From: Aldrovandia affinis
Taxonomy: Eukaryota; Chordata; Actinopteri; Notacanthiformes; Halosauridae
DNA: 64,000 nucleotides
Direction of reading: 5' to 3'
Assembly: GCA_029706075.1 (NCBI GenBank)
Contig: JAINUG010000132.1
Span: 320,001 to 384,000, forward strand
The translations under genes and the position numbers were made by a program. This document shows positions 26,135 through 37,000 of the stretch, in pieces. Every line of letters starts with the position of its first letter. Position 1 is the first letter of the stretch. The notes under the pieces are model-generated. The model was given only the letters and a program-made list of their open reading frames with translations, was not told the origin of the DNA and made no database searches.

Positions 26135-26992
26135 TACAAGTAACTGAAAAATAAATGAAACACCAAAGTGTATTTAAGTGCTGACAGAACTGCTTCAATG
26201 AGCCATGTCAAACATTCTACAAGTGTCTGGAACTCTTGGAGGGTTGCAACACCATTATTCAGCAATAACATTATTCAGCATTTGGTGTTTTGTTGATGGT
26301 GGTGGATAATGGTGGTCTCATTGTCCACTAGGACTAAACGCTTCACAAACAGCTTTTTCCCCTTAGCTATCAGGACTCTGAACTCCTTCCTCTATCCCCC
26401 TCCTCCCATACTACTGACATGAATTACCATGCACCTATTGTATATGGTTGTGTGCATTATGTTTTTGTGATGATATGTTGACTGTATCCCTGTATTGTGT
26501 CGTGACAATATGTGGATTGTCTGCTGTTGTCCATTTATGTATTTGTATGCATACAGAGAATAACATACTATACCGAAAACAAATTCCACCGGCCTTGGTT
26601 GTGTGGCTAATAAACAATCTATCTATCTATCTATCATGCACCGTTCCAGAAGCTCCCATGCATGTTCAATTGGGTTAGGATTTGGTAACTGAGATGGCCA
26701 TGGCCATATGGATTACATTGTTTTCCTGCTCATCAAACCATTCAGTGACCACTCATGCCCTGTGGATGGGGGCATTGTCATCCTGGAAGAGACCACTCCC
26801 ATCAAGATAGAAATGCTTCACCACAGGATGAAGCACATCACTCAGAATGTCTTTGTATTTATTGGTGTTTACCTTGCCCTCTAAGGGGTTGAGTGGAGCT
26901 AAACCATTCCAAGAAAATGCACCCTACGCCATAAAACAGCCGCCAGGACCCTTCATTTACTCAAGTGTTTCCGTTATTTTGTCAGCTACTTG
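26135..26992 (-). mobile_element. Tc1-like deletion derivative, split by a LINE insertion
   Basis: The left end TACAAGTAACTGAAAAATAA and right end GTTTCCGTTATTTTGTCAGC are diverged forms of the TACAGGTAACTGCCAAAATA terminal repeat. The body is antisense to transposase C-terminal coding, including the complement of DNAPIHRA (around 26760-26785). Like its four sister copies it lacks the N-terminal half. A LINE end (26321-26636) interrupts it, and the element sequence resumes without loss on the far side. Confidence 0.9.
26321..26636 (+). mobile_element. Non-LTR retrotransposon 3' end nested in Tc1
   Basis: Translation of the first part gives a TKRFTNSFFPL-type RT C-terminus. The 3' end carries a (TCTA)n tail (26618-26635). 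The family looks Rex1- or CR1-like, but this is from the short C-terminus only. Host transposon sequence reads GTCTCA before and TGCACCG after, with at most a 3-4 base duplication. A typical short 5'-truncated insertion. Confidence 0.7.
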
Positions 26993-27594
26993 AATGCTCA
27001 TTTACTACTGCGCTTGAAAGTAAAACAATGTTGCTCAGCAGTGTTTTTGATTATAATGCACTGTATTTGAAAACTGACTTTAGTGTAGTGCAAAAAAATA
27101 TTTGTAAGACAAGATAAAGATAGTAGACAGTAGACAAGGTTAAAAAAAAAGTGCTTTTCTTATTAATACAGATATATGTACTTATGTGAGGGACTGGCAA
27201 ACACAATGATGTGTTGCCAAGTTGCTATCACTATTCATGATTGAATACAAATTCTGACCTGTCACAGTTTGAAACAAATGTAATGCTTATTAGCTACAAT
27301 GAGCATCATTGAAATAAATCATGGCATGCTGTGTGCTTTATGTTCTCCGTTGTCCATATACAGCGGCGCATGGTGCTGTGTAATGTTTCTTTAATGGGAA
27401 AACATAGCCTGGCTTATTCAACATTTGTCAGCCATTGATCAATAGTATATACAAAACAGCGTAGCACTTAACTTTACCCCCACATATTTATCTATATGGC
27501 TGTCTTCAGCTATCATCAGTGTAGATGAAGTTTTAAATGCTTTGTGATAACTCACTTATAGCTACTGCTCCTGGTTTTAATAAAATGACTCTAT

Positions 27595-27632
27595 ATTTAT
27601 ATATATATATGTATGTGTGTGTGTGTGTGTGT
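27595..27632. repeat. (TA)n(GT)n compound microsatellite
   Basis: TA followed by GT units about 70 bases past the slitrk6 stop codon, so within its probable 3' untranslated region. Confidence 0.85.
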
Positions 27633-27698
27633 ATACTGTAGGAAAGCTAATCCCAAAGGCACATTAGGGATAATTATGAATCCATAAAATACAATTTT

Positions 27699-30185
27699 TT
27701 AGGTGAGAGAAGTTTGATGTTCTAGTACCTCCAGGTAGTCAGGTTCTGTGTGTAAATTGGCTTTAAGTTCAAAATACTCGTTTTTAGTTTGTTCAACCAT
27801 GACCTTCCGCGGTCTGGCGTACATAATTGCCTCCATTAACCTCAGCTGCTCGTGTCTCCCCTGACCCTGGATCTCGCCGGGTGGCTGCAGCTGAGAGATG
27901 CTCTTCCTGAGGTACTCTGTGATGCTCAGCTGCTGGAGCTCCCTGTCCCGCTTGAGGATGTTTTGGTACAAGGCACTCGCGTCCCTGAGAGTGACGAAGT
28001 CTGACGGACCCCCCGTCACGGCTCTGAACTTCAGATTTGGGCCAGCGGGTGGCAGGTCGCCCTCCTGCTCCAGGAGGCTACGACACACATGCTTTAAGTC
28101 ATCGAGTCTCATGTCCTCCAGCTCGCGCTCTTTATCATGCGCGCAGTAGGTGGAGTTCCTGCACACTTGCATCACCGGAGTCTGCGCCGGCCCGTTGCAC
28201 GTTTCGGCGCCAGGCCTCTGAGCCGTGTGGTGAGCGGTCTTCTGGCCGCACATGCTGTACTGCGAGTGCACGGGGCTGCTCTCCCTTGGCTGGTCATCGC
28301 TCTGCTTTTTGCTCGACCTCCGTCGGCGATGGAGAATGAGGATGACCGTTCCGGCGGCGCAGAAAGTGATCACGACAAAAATGACCAGCAGGCTGAGGAT
28401 CAGGACTGAGAGGGGGACTGAGTCTGCGGAGTGGAAGAAGTCCGCTGAACCTCTTTTGGTCATAGCCGTGGTTGGCACACCTTGACCATCCTCATTTGTT
28501 GGTAGGGAATGTGATGTCCCCAAACCAGGACACAGTACATCAAGCCTTAATGTTCTAAGTTCCACTTTGACAATTTTCCTGGGTGTGTGACACAAAACAG
28601 TGCCCACGACTGCATCTTTCCCAAGTTTCTCGACCCATTGCTTAAGAGCAACTAAGTCACAAGTACAGTCCCACGGATTGTCTTCCAAATGAACCTGCTC
28701 AAGAGACTGGAGCTGCTCCAGCACACTGCTCACGGGTAGGTGCATGAATCGGTTTTTCCTCAGGTTCAACCTGGTCAGTGGCACATTGCGAAACACCTGT
28801 GGCGGGAGCATCTGGAGAAGATTGTTATTTAAATACAGGAGCTTCAGATTTTGCATCATGTCAAACGTCCCGGGTAGAATGTCTTTGATGACGTTATATT
28901 CCAAATACAAATACTCGACACTGCGGAGGCCTGCAAACATGCCCGGGGAGACCTTATCAAGTCTGTTGCCGTTCAAATGAAGTTTCTTTAATTGACCCAA
29001 ACTGAGGAAAGCGTCATCATCGATGTAATCAATTTGGTTGTTTGCCAAATTCAGCAATTCCAAGCCTTCAAATGCGACAAAGTCATACTGGAAAAGCCTC
29101 TGAATCATGTTGCCTGTCAGTACAAGCTTTGTGGGGCTTTGCTGAAGCAACCCAAGATCAGTGATCCTTTGAATCCCTCTGTCCTGGCAGTGGATTAAAA
29201 AGCCTGCAGTTGGATGAATGTGACAGGAACACCTGTCAGTGCAGAATACTCCCCCTGGCCTCTGCTCCGGGACCTTCGCCTCATCTTTTACATCCATCAC
29301 TTTTGGACCATGTTCGGCTTTAGACGGCAGAGTTTCCAGTAACGTCTTGGAGGGCTCCCCTAAGTCCATGTCAGAGTAGGAGGGGCACAGCACTTCCCGT
29401 TTCACCTTGCTTAGGAGACTGCCTTCGAGGTGGGGGGGACCGCTGCAGACAACCTCGCCAATGGAAGACTGTCCACGCATGCTCTCGATCCATGTTTTCA
29501 GAGGTAGTATTTCGCAATCGCACACCCAGCTGTTGTCCTCCAGCAGAAACTCCATGATTCGCCCGAGGTGCTCCAGAAAGCCCACGTAAGGCAGCGACTG
29601 CAGCCGATTTCCGCGCAGGTCCAAGTGGGTCAGCGGCAGAAACCGGAAAAGGTTATCGGGAAGGAATTCAATGGAGTTGTCATTCAGTATGAGCACTTTG
29701 AGACGAATTAGCTTGCTGAACGCCCCAGGTTCGACAACGTGGATGAAGTTTGTGTCTGCTTGCAGATACTCCAGATTCACCAGGCCATGAAAAGTGTCCT
29801 CTTTTAAAGTTACTAGAAAATTGCTGTTAATGTGCAGCCTCTTCAGAGAGCTAAGTGCACTGAAAACTCCCGGCTCCAGCTCTTGTATACTGTTAGATCC
29901 CAGATTAAGTGAGACGGCATTTCTGAAACCTTCCAGGTCCTCTGCCTGCAACTCTACTATATTATTTTTGTACAGATTGAGGTTGAAAGGTAAGGCCGAG
30001 GGCAACTGGATTTGTGTTATTTTGGTGATATTTCTTTCCTCGCAGCTCAAATGCAAGACACCCTCTTTTTCTTTGCAAGTGCACAGTGTGACACATGAAC
30101 CCTTAAGCATTGCCTTGAAGGGCTGGGAGTTCTGAGATCCAACTGCAGCGATGAACGACAAAATGAAAATGGTGCAGGCCAGCAT
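27699..30185 (-). CDS. slitrk6: SLIT and NTRK-like protein 6 (Slitrk6)
   Basis: This is a single-exon coding region for 828 residues; human SLITRK6 has about 841. In family members the protein is a neuronal adhesion receptor that guides neurite outgrowth and synapse formation, and human loss causes deafness with high myopia. Visible parts, numbered from the chosen Met: signal peptide MLACTIFILSFIAAVGSQ; first LRR block with N-terminal cap from Cys31, repeats about 55-213 and C-terminal cap about 215-267; second block with cap from Cys315, repeats about 352-495 and cap 504-552; transmembrane helix about 591-618; basic stop-transfer HRRRRSSKK; cytoplasmic tail with SITEYLRK and the conserved end EQTKNEYFELKANLH then EPDYLEVLE, which mark SLITRK6 rather than a paralogue. 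One extracellular N-glycosylation site is NIT at 52. An upstream in-frame ATG at 30221 lies inside a splice-acceptor tract and is rejected. The frame is intact. Confidence 0.95.
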   Translation of the reverse strand: MLACTIFILSFIAAVGSQNSQPFKAMLKGSCVTLCTCKEKEGVLHLSCEERNITKITQIQLPSALPFNLNLYKNNIVELQAEDLEGFRNAVSLNLGSNSIQELEPGVFSALSSLKRLHINSNFLVTLKEDTFHGLVNLEYLQADTNFIHVVEPGAFSKLIRLKVLILNDNSIEFLPDNLFRFLPLTHLDLRGNRLQSLPYVGFLEHLGRIMEFLLEDNSWVCDCEILPLKTWIESMRGQSSIGEVVCSGPPHLEGSLLSKVKREVLCPSYSDMDLGEPSKTLLETLPSKAEHGPKVMDVKDEAKVPEQRPGGVFCTDRCSCHIHPTAGFLIHCQDRGIQRITDLGLLQQSPTKLVLTGNMIQRLFQYDFVAFEGLELLNLANNQIDYIDDDAFLSLGQLKKLHLNGNRLDKVSPGMFAGLRSVEYLYLEYNVIKDILPGTFDMMQNLKLLYLNNNLLQMLPPQVFRNVPLTRLNLRKNRFMHLPVSSVLEQLQSLEQVHLEDNPWDCTCDLVALKQWVEKLGKDAVVGTVLCHTPRKIVKVELRTLRLDVLCPGLGTSHSLPTNEDGQGVPTTAMTKRGSADFFHSADSVPLSVLILSLLVIFVVITFCAAGTVILILHRRRRSSKKQSDDQPRESSPVHSQYSMCGQKTAHHTAQRPGAETCNGPAQTPVMQVCRNSTYCAHDKERELEDMRLDDLKHVCRSLLEQEGDLPPAGPNLKFRAVTGGPSDFVTLRDASALYQNILKRDRELQQLSITEYLRKSISQLQPPGEIQGQGRHEQLRLMEAIMYARPRKVMVEQTKNEYFELKANLHTEPDYLEVLEHQTSLT

Positions 30186-30206
30186 GTTCTCTCTTGTATG
30201 TCTGTG
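30186..30206 (-). other. slitrk6: slitrk6 splice acceptor and 5' end of coding exon
   Basis: On the minus strand a pyrimidine tract TGTCTTTCTCTTCACAG ends at 30202. The exon would begin at 30201 with ACATACAAGAGAGAAC and reach the ATG at 30185, giving 16 bases of 5' UTR in this exon. A is at position -3 of the ATG. SLITRK genes typically have noncoding 5' exons and a single coding exon, which fits. Confidence 0.8.
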
Positions 30207-33200
30207 AAGAGAAAGACACATTCTTTAGATTATCACTTCATCCAAAAATATATATTTTGAATCTGACTAAAAAACTTCTCACTAGTTGACAGACTGGTTT
30301 GAAACAAGCTAATGCAGCTGATTCATTGCTCTGAGAGGAAATCTGATACAAAACAGGTAATCTGTTACTATTAAAAAAAAAAAAAAAAAAAAAGGTTTGG
30401 ACACATTCTGGAATTAAAAAATACATGATGATGATGACAAAATATATATGAATATATATGTCATGGCAACATCAAAGAAAAAGATGAATGAATACTATAT
30501 GAATATCTCTATCATACTTTTAGACATGAGGTGGTAGGTGGTAGGTGGCCTCACCTCAAACACAGACTGGAAAAAAAAACATCTCAATCCCACATATCTT
30601 GTTTGTAAAGATACCAACATCTTCATCACTCTGCTTGCTTGGATATATTCATATTCTCTGCACTCCTTCCTAAGAATTCCTTCTTACAGTACATCCCTCA
30701 CAATGGCAAGATGTCACTGGATGCTGAAAAGGAACAAATAAGGGATCTTAGTTCCCTTAGATCTTTAGTTCTTTATTTTTGGCTTATTTTGGAAGAGAAG
30801 TCAAAGAACAATTAAATACCCGGATGCAAATTGTTTCGGAGTTTCATATCTCCCGAAATACTCTGCAGCGTGCATTGCAATGTCAATTAGGTTATTTAAT
30901 GGGTCTAGGCAATCATATTTTATATTTTCTGCATATTTATATCACCTGTCCACAAAGGACATGCTTTTTTCTTTTTATTTGCTCCCTTTGTATCAATTTC
31001 TGAATACTTGTTTCTACTTTTCATCTAATTAACTACAAAATCTAACTGAAAAGTACATTCTGTATATGTATATAAGTATACTACTAGCCGCACAGTCCTC
31101 AACAGAAATACCCCTTACTTCACTCTCATCCAATATACTATATCAAAGAAACACCATCACGAATAATGAATGAAGCATTCTCCTTGATATAGTATTTCTA
31201 TATCCAGGAGAATAAAACTATGATATATTTTATCTGCATAAATAGTGTCAGTGAACTCATTATTGTCCACTACTGTAACATGCACTGGCCTTGAGTGGTG
31301 GAGACGGTCACATGTAATATATAATTGGGACTGTCTTTGCCAGGTGACTGCTCTGTCCAGTATTTGTAAGAGGAATAATATGTTAATAATTTTGGCAGGA
31401 GAAATATCTCTCCATAAACTTGCATAACATTAGAAACTATCGACTGCATTACACAACGGATATCAGCAAAAGTAAAAGTAACCACTATTTTCAAAATCAA
31501 ATCAAAAGAGCAGCTTGTAGCAAAGAGACTGCAGTTCCATTTGATGTCAGTGGCGCTTGCAATTGCCCAGTCATGCACGTAAGGAGGGATAACTTATCAA
31601 CAAGCATTTACTCAGTGAGGAAGGAATCATAACACAAATCTATATTATGGTTCTTTCTTAGTCTACTGCTCTTCCCTTTGAGAAGACACAATGAGATTCC
31701 ACATTCATCAGCACACAGCATACAAAGCATTTGGAATGCATTTAATTCCACCTTTGACAGTTACTGTTTTATAAAAAGCACTGCAAAGCTGGTTCTTCAC
31801 TGAAGATGTGATATACTTTTGTAAGACTGTTCATGTGAACAATTTCATTGCACTTGCTGTGCAATGAGTGAAGTCTGGACAAATGATTTGTCCTGCAAGA
31901 GTCAACACTCCATGAATGCATGAAAAACTATTGAGAAATGTTTAAAATACCAACATTAACACATGTGTTGTAGATAACGTGAAGCCATTTTCAGGTCTCA
32001 CTCTACTGCAGCTCAGAAAACCAAAGCAATGAGATTTCACTTCCTGCAGTTCTCAACACACTGATAGCTTGTAGCAAGCAAAGCAAATTCCTGCTTTTGA
32101 GAATTTTCATACAACAGCTATATATGGTAATGTTTCCCCACTATAAAACATTCAGAGTCTCTTAAGTAATCAAACATATGCTATGCCCTCATTTGACCTT
32201 AAATTGATCACATGGTTCAACACCTACTTTGGGTTTTAGAGTGAATTACCCAACATTATTTACTTAAGGGTAAACTTGTCATGAACACTAAAGAATATCA
32301 ATTGAGAAATGAGTAGCTCATACAATCCCACAAATAATTTTCAGGCTCCTACCTGAACTGAAAAAAGAACTGCAACCACAATCAGCCAATACTTATTCTG
32401 ATTTAGTGGATGACCTTTTATTGGGAGCCATACTTTTGTAGAATGTAGAATATTTTAGCTGTACATATGACTAACAGGAGGATTTAATAATGCCACGCTG
32501 CTGTAGATGCTGCATATTGGTCTCATATTGCATTTGGTCAAAATTGTACAGAACAAAACAGCTGCGACAATGTTCCACTGCATGTACCAGTATTGAGACT
32601 TGCTTTTACTCAATCCAAATAATCAAAATCCTAAATAAGTCATCTAAATTACAAAATTTCAAATCGAATTAAGAAAATTGAGTTAATGGTCTTGACATAA
32701 TGGAAGCAAGGAGTCACTATAATCTCTTGAGACACTAGCTATAGCTGTCAGTTGTGTTCTTTAGGCAATGGAGGTATATGATATGACACATCACAGAAAA
32801 ATCTGCAGCTACAGGGAGTATTTGAGAATTGTATTCTGCTGATTAAAAACACCAAGCACAATATTACTTGTTTTAATTTCAAGGAATTGTAAAAGCTTTT
32901 ACTAAATAGTATTTTATACAAGAAAAAGTTGACCTCTTGGATGTTCATAAACATTGTGCACAACAGCTTCCCTATACAGGTCTTACCAGATAAACAGCTT
33001 TAGCCAAGCTTGAAGCCAAGAAACATTTACAGGAAAATGAATTGTGTTGCATTTCTATGCACTGGAGGACTCTGTTTGAGGGACAGTATTAAACACTATC
33101 TAGAAAGAAACATTTCTGTTCCATCTTGGCATAAGAGAATGGATGATGGGATGCGCTCTCACTGTCCACATGGAAGTCTGCATTGATCTTCAGAGGTTGA

Positions 33201-33424
33201 CTGCCACACATTAACAGGGTATGCTTGGAGACCCCTGAATGGGAATACAGTAGGAATATTCAAAGGCCATTCCCAACAGAACAGACTGCTAACAATAATT
33301 ATAAAGATATAAAACATAGCTGAACATGGAATAAAATAAATGAAGTCACTAAACCCACTCAGTAGAGAAACTAATCACATCTTCAAACATTCAAAAGGAA
33401 GGATTCATCCATACCATTTAAACC

Positions 33425-33607
33425 AGGGATCTCAACCATCTAAACCAGGTGGGCCACAGTGTCTGCAGGTGTTTCTTTGTTCCTTTGAATCAGCAGCATC
33501 ACAGCTTTAGAAATAGGGACTCTTGTGTGGTCTCTTTTGCCAATCAATGACTTAAATTAAAATCCTAAAGTGTTGAAACACAACAAGAGCCAGCAGACAC
33601 TAACGCA
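33425..33607. repeat. Possible hAT-type MITE relic
   Basis: It begins CAGGGATCTCAACCATCT and has GTGTCTGCAGG on the left against AGCAGACAC on the right. This resembles a decayed version of the foldback family at 17450. Strongly diverged, so tentative. Confidence 0.35.
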
Positions 33608-33779
33608 AAACACTTTGCACCTTGCATAGAGAATTTATTGAAGAAAAATATTAATCAGCAATGTACATAGTCAGGACTCAATGTTAAACAAGATTCAACA
33701 CTACTGATACACTACTGGCTGCTTCAAGCTAGAACTGTTTCTCTTGGTCCCATCTGCTAGCTTTTTTATGCCATGCTTA

Positions 33780-34625
33780 CAAAACACCAACACCACACTA
33801 GTGACACTGCCTGGTGACCAAGCTGGAGACGTCCTGCAACATGAGGACAAGCTCCTGGCCAGACTGAGGGTGGATCCAGTGGTCATGGTCCATGTTGGAG
33901 CCAATGACATAGTTAAGGTTATGTTTATGGTTCTGCAGGACAAATTTATAGAATTAACAACAAAGATCAGGAGCAGAACCTCCATGGTGGTCTTCTCAGG
34001 AATTCTGCCAGTAACATGTGCTGGTAAAGAAAAGCTAAATATTACATGGAGAGTGTAAACCTGGTGTAGGAAAGAGGGATAGAGGTTTATGGGAAACTGT
34101 GACTCCTTTTGGGACAGGGGTGACCTGTACAGGCGTGATGGGATACACCTGAACCGGAGGGGTACAGCTGCATTGGGTCAGCGTATGCTTAGGGCAGCAG
34201 AGGAATATTTACACTAGGGACTGGGGGAGCAGGGAGGGAAATGAGTATTAGCATTAATGGTAGCGATGTACAGACTGATGGAAGATATCAAGAGCAAAGT
34301 GTAATAACACCAGTGAGGATATCATAAATAAAGACCCTTTACATTGTAATGTTAATAGAGGTGGTAGTGTGACAGCGAGGCTGGAGGCTGTCATATTTAA
34401 TGGGGGTTATGAACTTGTTGGATTAGAGACATGGCTTGATCCCGTGGACAGGGATGGATATATTGTAGAGGGGGACAAACTGATCTGGAAGGACAGAACA
34501 AACAAAGGAGGTGGGGGTGTGGCCCTTCATTCGAAATACAATCTCAACGTGCAGGAAATTCCAGGAATGAATTAGGAACCAGGAACCCAATTAACCAGAG
34601 AAGTCTCTATTGCACCATAAAGTAA
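33780..34625 (+). mobile_element. CR1-like LINE fragment: ORF1 esterase plus ORF2 endonuclease start
   Basis: The first part encodes LPGDQAGDVLQHEDKLLARL and PVVMVHVGANDIV, then from about 34115 DLYRRDGIHLNRRGTAALGQ. These are the GxND-type and DxxH-type blocks of the SGNH esterase found in CR1-group ORF1 proteins. After a gap, 34369-34575 encodes YELVGLETWLDPVDRDGY and WKDRTNKGGGGVALHSKY, matching the ETWW and KDR..GGGVALY segments of CR1 apurinic endonuclease. RT and the 3' tail are missing and frames are broken. It lies antisense within the probable slitrk6 intron. Confidence 0.8.
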
Positions 34626-34868
34626 GACAAGTAAGGCAAAGGATGTAGGAGTTAATTTAGATATTTTCAACAGTATTGAAGCCTATATAAGAATAACTGA
34701 AGATTTCAATAATTGTTTTTTTCTCTCTTTAACACAACTGGATAAGTTATCTTGAGTTAGTTGCTTTTCATTTTGTTTGATTTGCACAAGTGGGTGCAAT
34801 CTGTGGCATATGCTGGCTGTTGTTGAATACAACAATATAAGCTCTGATAGACACAGGGTACTACCATG

Positions 34869-35384
34869 TGCAGGTAACTTCCCAAATAAAGGAAACACGC
34901 CAATACATGCAGGGTTCTGGCGGCTCTGTTAGGGTGTGGGGTGCATTTTCCTGCCATGGTTTACGTCCACTCCATCCCCTAGAGGGTACGGTAAATGGCA
35001 ATAAATACAAATCCATTCTGAGTGATCAACTTCATCCTATAGTAAAGCATTTCTATCTTGATGGGAGAGGTCTCTTCCAGGATGACAATGCCCCATCCAC
35101 AGGGCACGAGTGCTCACTGAATGGTTTGATGATCATGAAAACAATGTAAACCATATGCCATGGCCATCTCAGCCACCAGATCTCAACCCAACTGAACACA
35201 TATGGGAGATTCTGGAGTGGTGCCCGAGACAGCGTTTTCCACCACCATCAACGAAACACCAGATGAAGGAAGTTCTTGTGGAAGAGTTCCAGACACTTGT
35301 CAAGGTACACTGAAGCTGTTCTGGCAGTTCGTGGTGGCCCAATGCCCTATTAAGATGTTTCCTTTATTTTGGCAGGTTCCTGTA
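34869..35384 (+). mobile_element. Tc1-like deletion derivative, both ends present
   Basis: The left end TGCAGGTAACTTCCCAAATA and right end CCTTTATTTTGGCAGGTTCC are the inverted terminal repeats. Between them lies only C-terminal transposase coding: GSGGSVRVWGAFSCHGLRPL just after the left repeat, then the DNAP and PPDLNPTEHIWEILEW segments. Frame shifts interrupt it. The left repeat joins the GGSV region with no N-terminal half, as in the sister copies. Confidence 0.9.
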
Positions 35385-35647
35385 TGTGGCGCACATGTAA
35401 TTTGGATATTCTAGGAATGTGTATCATGTTACTTTTGGACTCAATTGTCTTCTTCCTCCAAAATTCTTGAAATATAACTACAGTACATGGATCAGGAAAT
35501 GAAGTTTTAAGGTCTCATTTATTCAAATAAAATGTGAAACATTTTTGTATGCTATTGTAAAAAGCGCACTCAAATCGTTTGCTAATATTTAATGCGGTCT
35601 ATAACCTACATATTGCATATTGACAACATTTTAATTCTACAACGTAC

Positions 35648-37000
35648 CTTCAGCAAACAAGTCTTCAGCCAGCAACGCCAGAGGTCGAAGGACCATGAGG
35701 AGAGTCGGATAGCGCTTGAATGCACAGAAAGCTGGTACCACACGTCGGACCTCTTCCCTATATGATTATACCAACACTAAACTGCTATCCTTTTACCTTA
35801 CATCAGGCGACCTATACAGTGGCTACTAACCCTAATTTCGGAGCTGTTGCAGAGTCAGCCTGAGATTATACTAAAAGCAGTGAGCAGTTCTGAAATAAGC
35901 AGCGCTTGGTAGTATTTTATTTAAAGTTCGTTGGTGGTGCGGCGCATTTACTTTGTTAGCAATATTATCATTGTCGTTATATCAAGTGTCAACATAGGAT
36001 TTCAACCTATACTTGTAGAAATTACTAAAGGTACATTTATTCAAGTTCGGCTTTTATGGTCTCACGAATATACCTTCACCGACTGCAGGAAGCTATTTCA
36101 TTACACATCTGTCTTCCCTTGATATACTAAGATTAGCTACACTACACCGTTTTCTTAAATTGGCAATTAACCGACACCATGAATAATTATATTCGCAGTA
36201 AATATACATCATTGACAAAAAAGACAGATTTTCGGCAGCAAAAACTTACCCAATAAAGCAAACTGGAGGAAAAGGGAAATTAACTCTTAATCCAGTGATA
36301 TTTTGAAGCACAGCGATGATATGTTGATGATAGCAAAACTTTGATCAGTCTTTTATTTTGAACAGTTCGACAACTATAGCCTAACAAATAATGACAGGAT
36401 AGATGGCATTCTGATCAATTGCTAGTTAATATAAAGTTCTTCCAGGTAACTGTTTTAAAGCTCTTTTTTCATTAGGAATCCAGATGCACTGGGACGCGGT
36501 CACATTTTCTTCTTCGTCTCGGTTTTAATTTCTTTAGAAGTATCGACGCTTGTCTTCTCATCAAATACATTTACGCAATTCTATAAATTTTGTCCGTGCT
36601 CACAGGTGAAACCTCGTTCCTTTGCTCCTTTATTAAAATGACGATATTGCCGGCGGCAACTAGGTAGGCGTAAGGAGTTGCGAGTTACTGTCTTCTGACT
36701 CAGCCTACGAGCACTTTTAGTATCGGAATGCATTCACGAAAAGGGAGAACTCCTCAGCTCCTCCTTACCAAAGCACTGTTATAAGACAGACTACTGTACG
36801 TTGCTCAACTTACACAGTAGTCCACCTTGTTTCTACGTTACCTGTGGGTGTTTACTTTATAGAAACATTGCCTACCCAAACAAATCAAACGAATAAACGC
36901 CTTCCTATTCTCGAATGGATATCCCTGTGTTGTGCGCCACCTGTCTCCTGTCACTGGTCATCACGTGGATTTGCATTGCATGCATTTCATTTGAGATATT
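35648..37000 (-). promoter_or_regulatory. slitrk6: Candidate slitrk6 exon 1 and promoter zone
   Basis: This stretch has no recognisable repeats and more CpG than the flanks, especially 36480-36740. On the minus strand the segment ending at 35648 reads GCTGGCTGAAGACTTG and then GCTGAAG followed by GTACGT, a good splice donor. Other donor-like GTAAG sites read on the minus strand occur near 36247, 36770 and 36815. No TATA box or initiator can be chosen with confidence. Assignment rests on position upstream of the gene and on the donor. Confidence 0.35.

Larger units (their letters stand above)
25933..27698 (-). other. slitrk6: Candidate slitrk6 3' untranslated region
   Basis: No minus-strand AATAAA is seen close to the stop codon. 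The first perfect one is at 25938-25933. Nearer ATTAAA variants occur at 27581-27576 and 27395-27390. If the distal signal is used, the transcript includes the composite compound microsatellite and the whole nested Tc1/LINE insertion. The extent is inference and needs RNA data. Confidence 0.3.
30202..35647 (-). other. slitrk6: Probable slitrk6 intron 1
   Basis: Bounded by the acceptor at 30202 and the best donor candidate at 35647 (AAG|GTACGT). It contains a 21-base A run (30373-30393), long stretches without recognisable repeats (30430-33420), a possible hAT relic, a CR1-like LINE fragment and a deleted Tc1. The donor end is inferred; other donors further upstream, such as near 36247, 36770 or 36815, are possible. 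Confidence 0.4.

Noticed and set aside
27898-30135. Plus-strand open frames opposite slitrk6
   Set aside because: They are antisense shadows of a conserved coding exon with no domain of their own.
30186-30221. N-terminal extension of slitrk6 from the ATG at 30221
   Set aside because: The extension codes through a splice-acceptor pyrimidine tract and would displace the signal peptide from the N-terminus.
30779-31003. 74-codon frame resembling an HTH segment
   Set aside because: Similarity was too vague and no mobile-element ends surround it.
36240-36300. 13-base micro-exon between an acceptor-like and a donor-like site on the minus strand
   Set aside because: Both sites look fair, but exons this short are rare and nothing else supports it.
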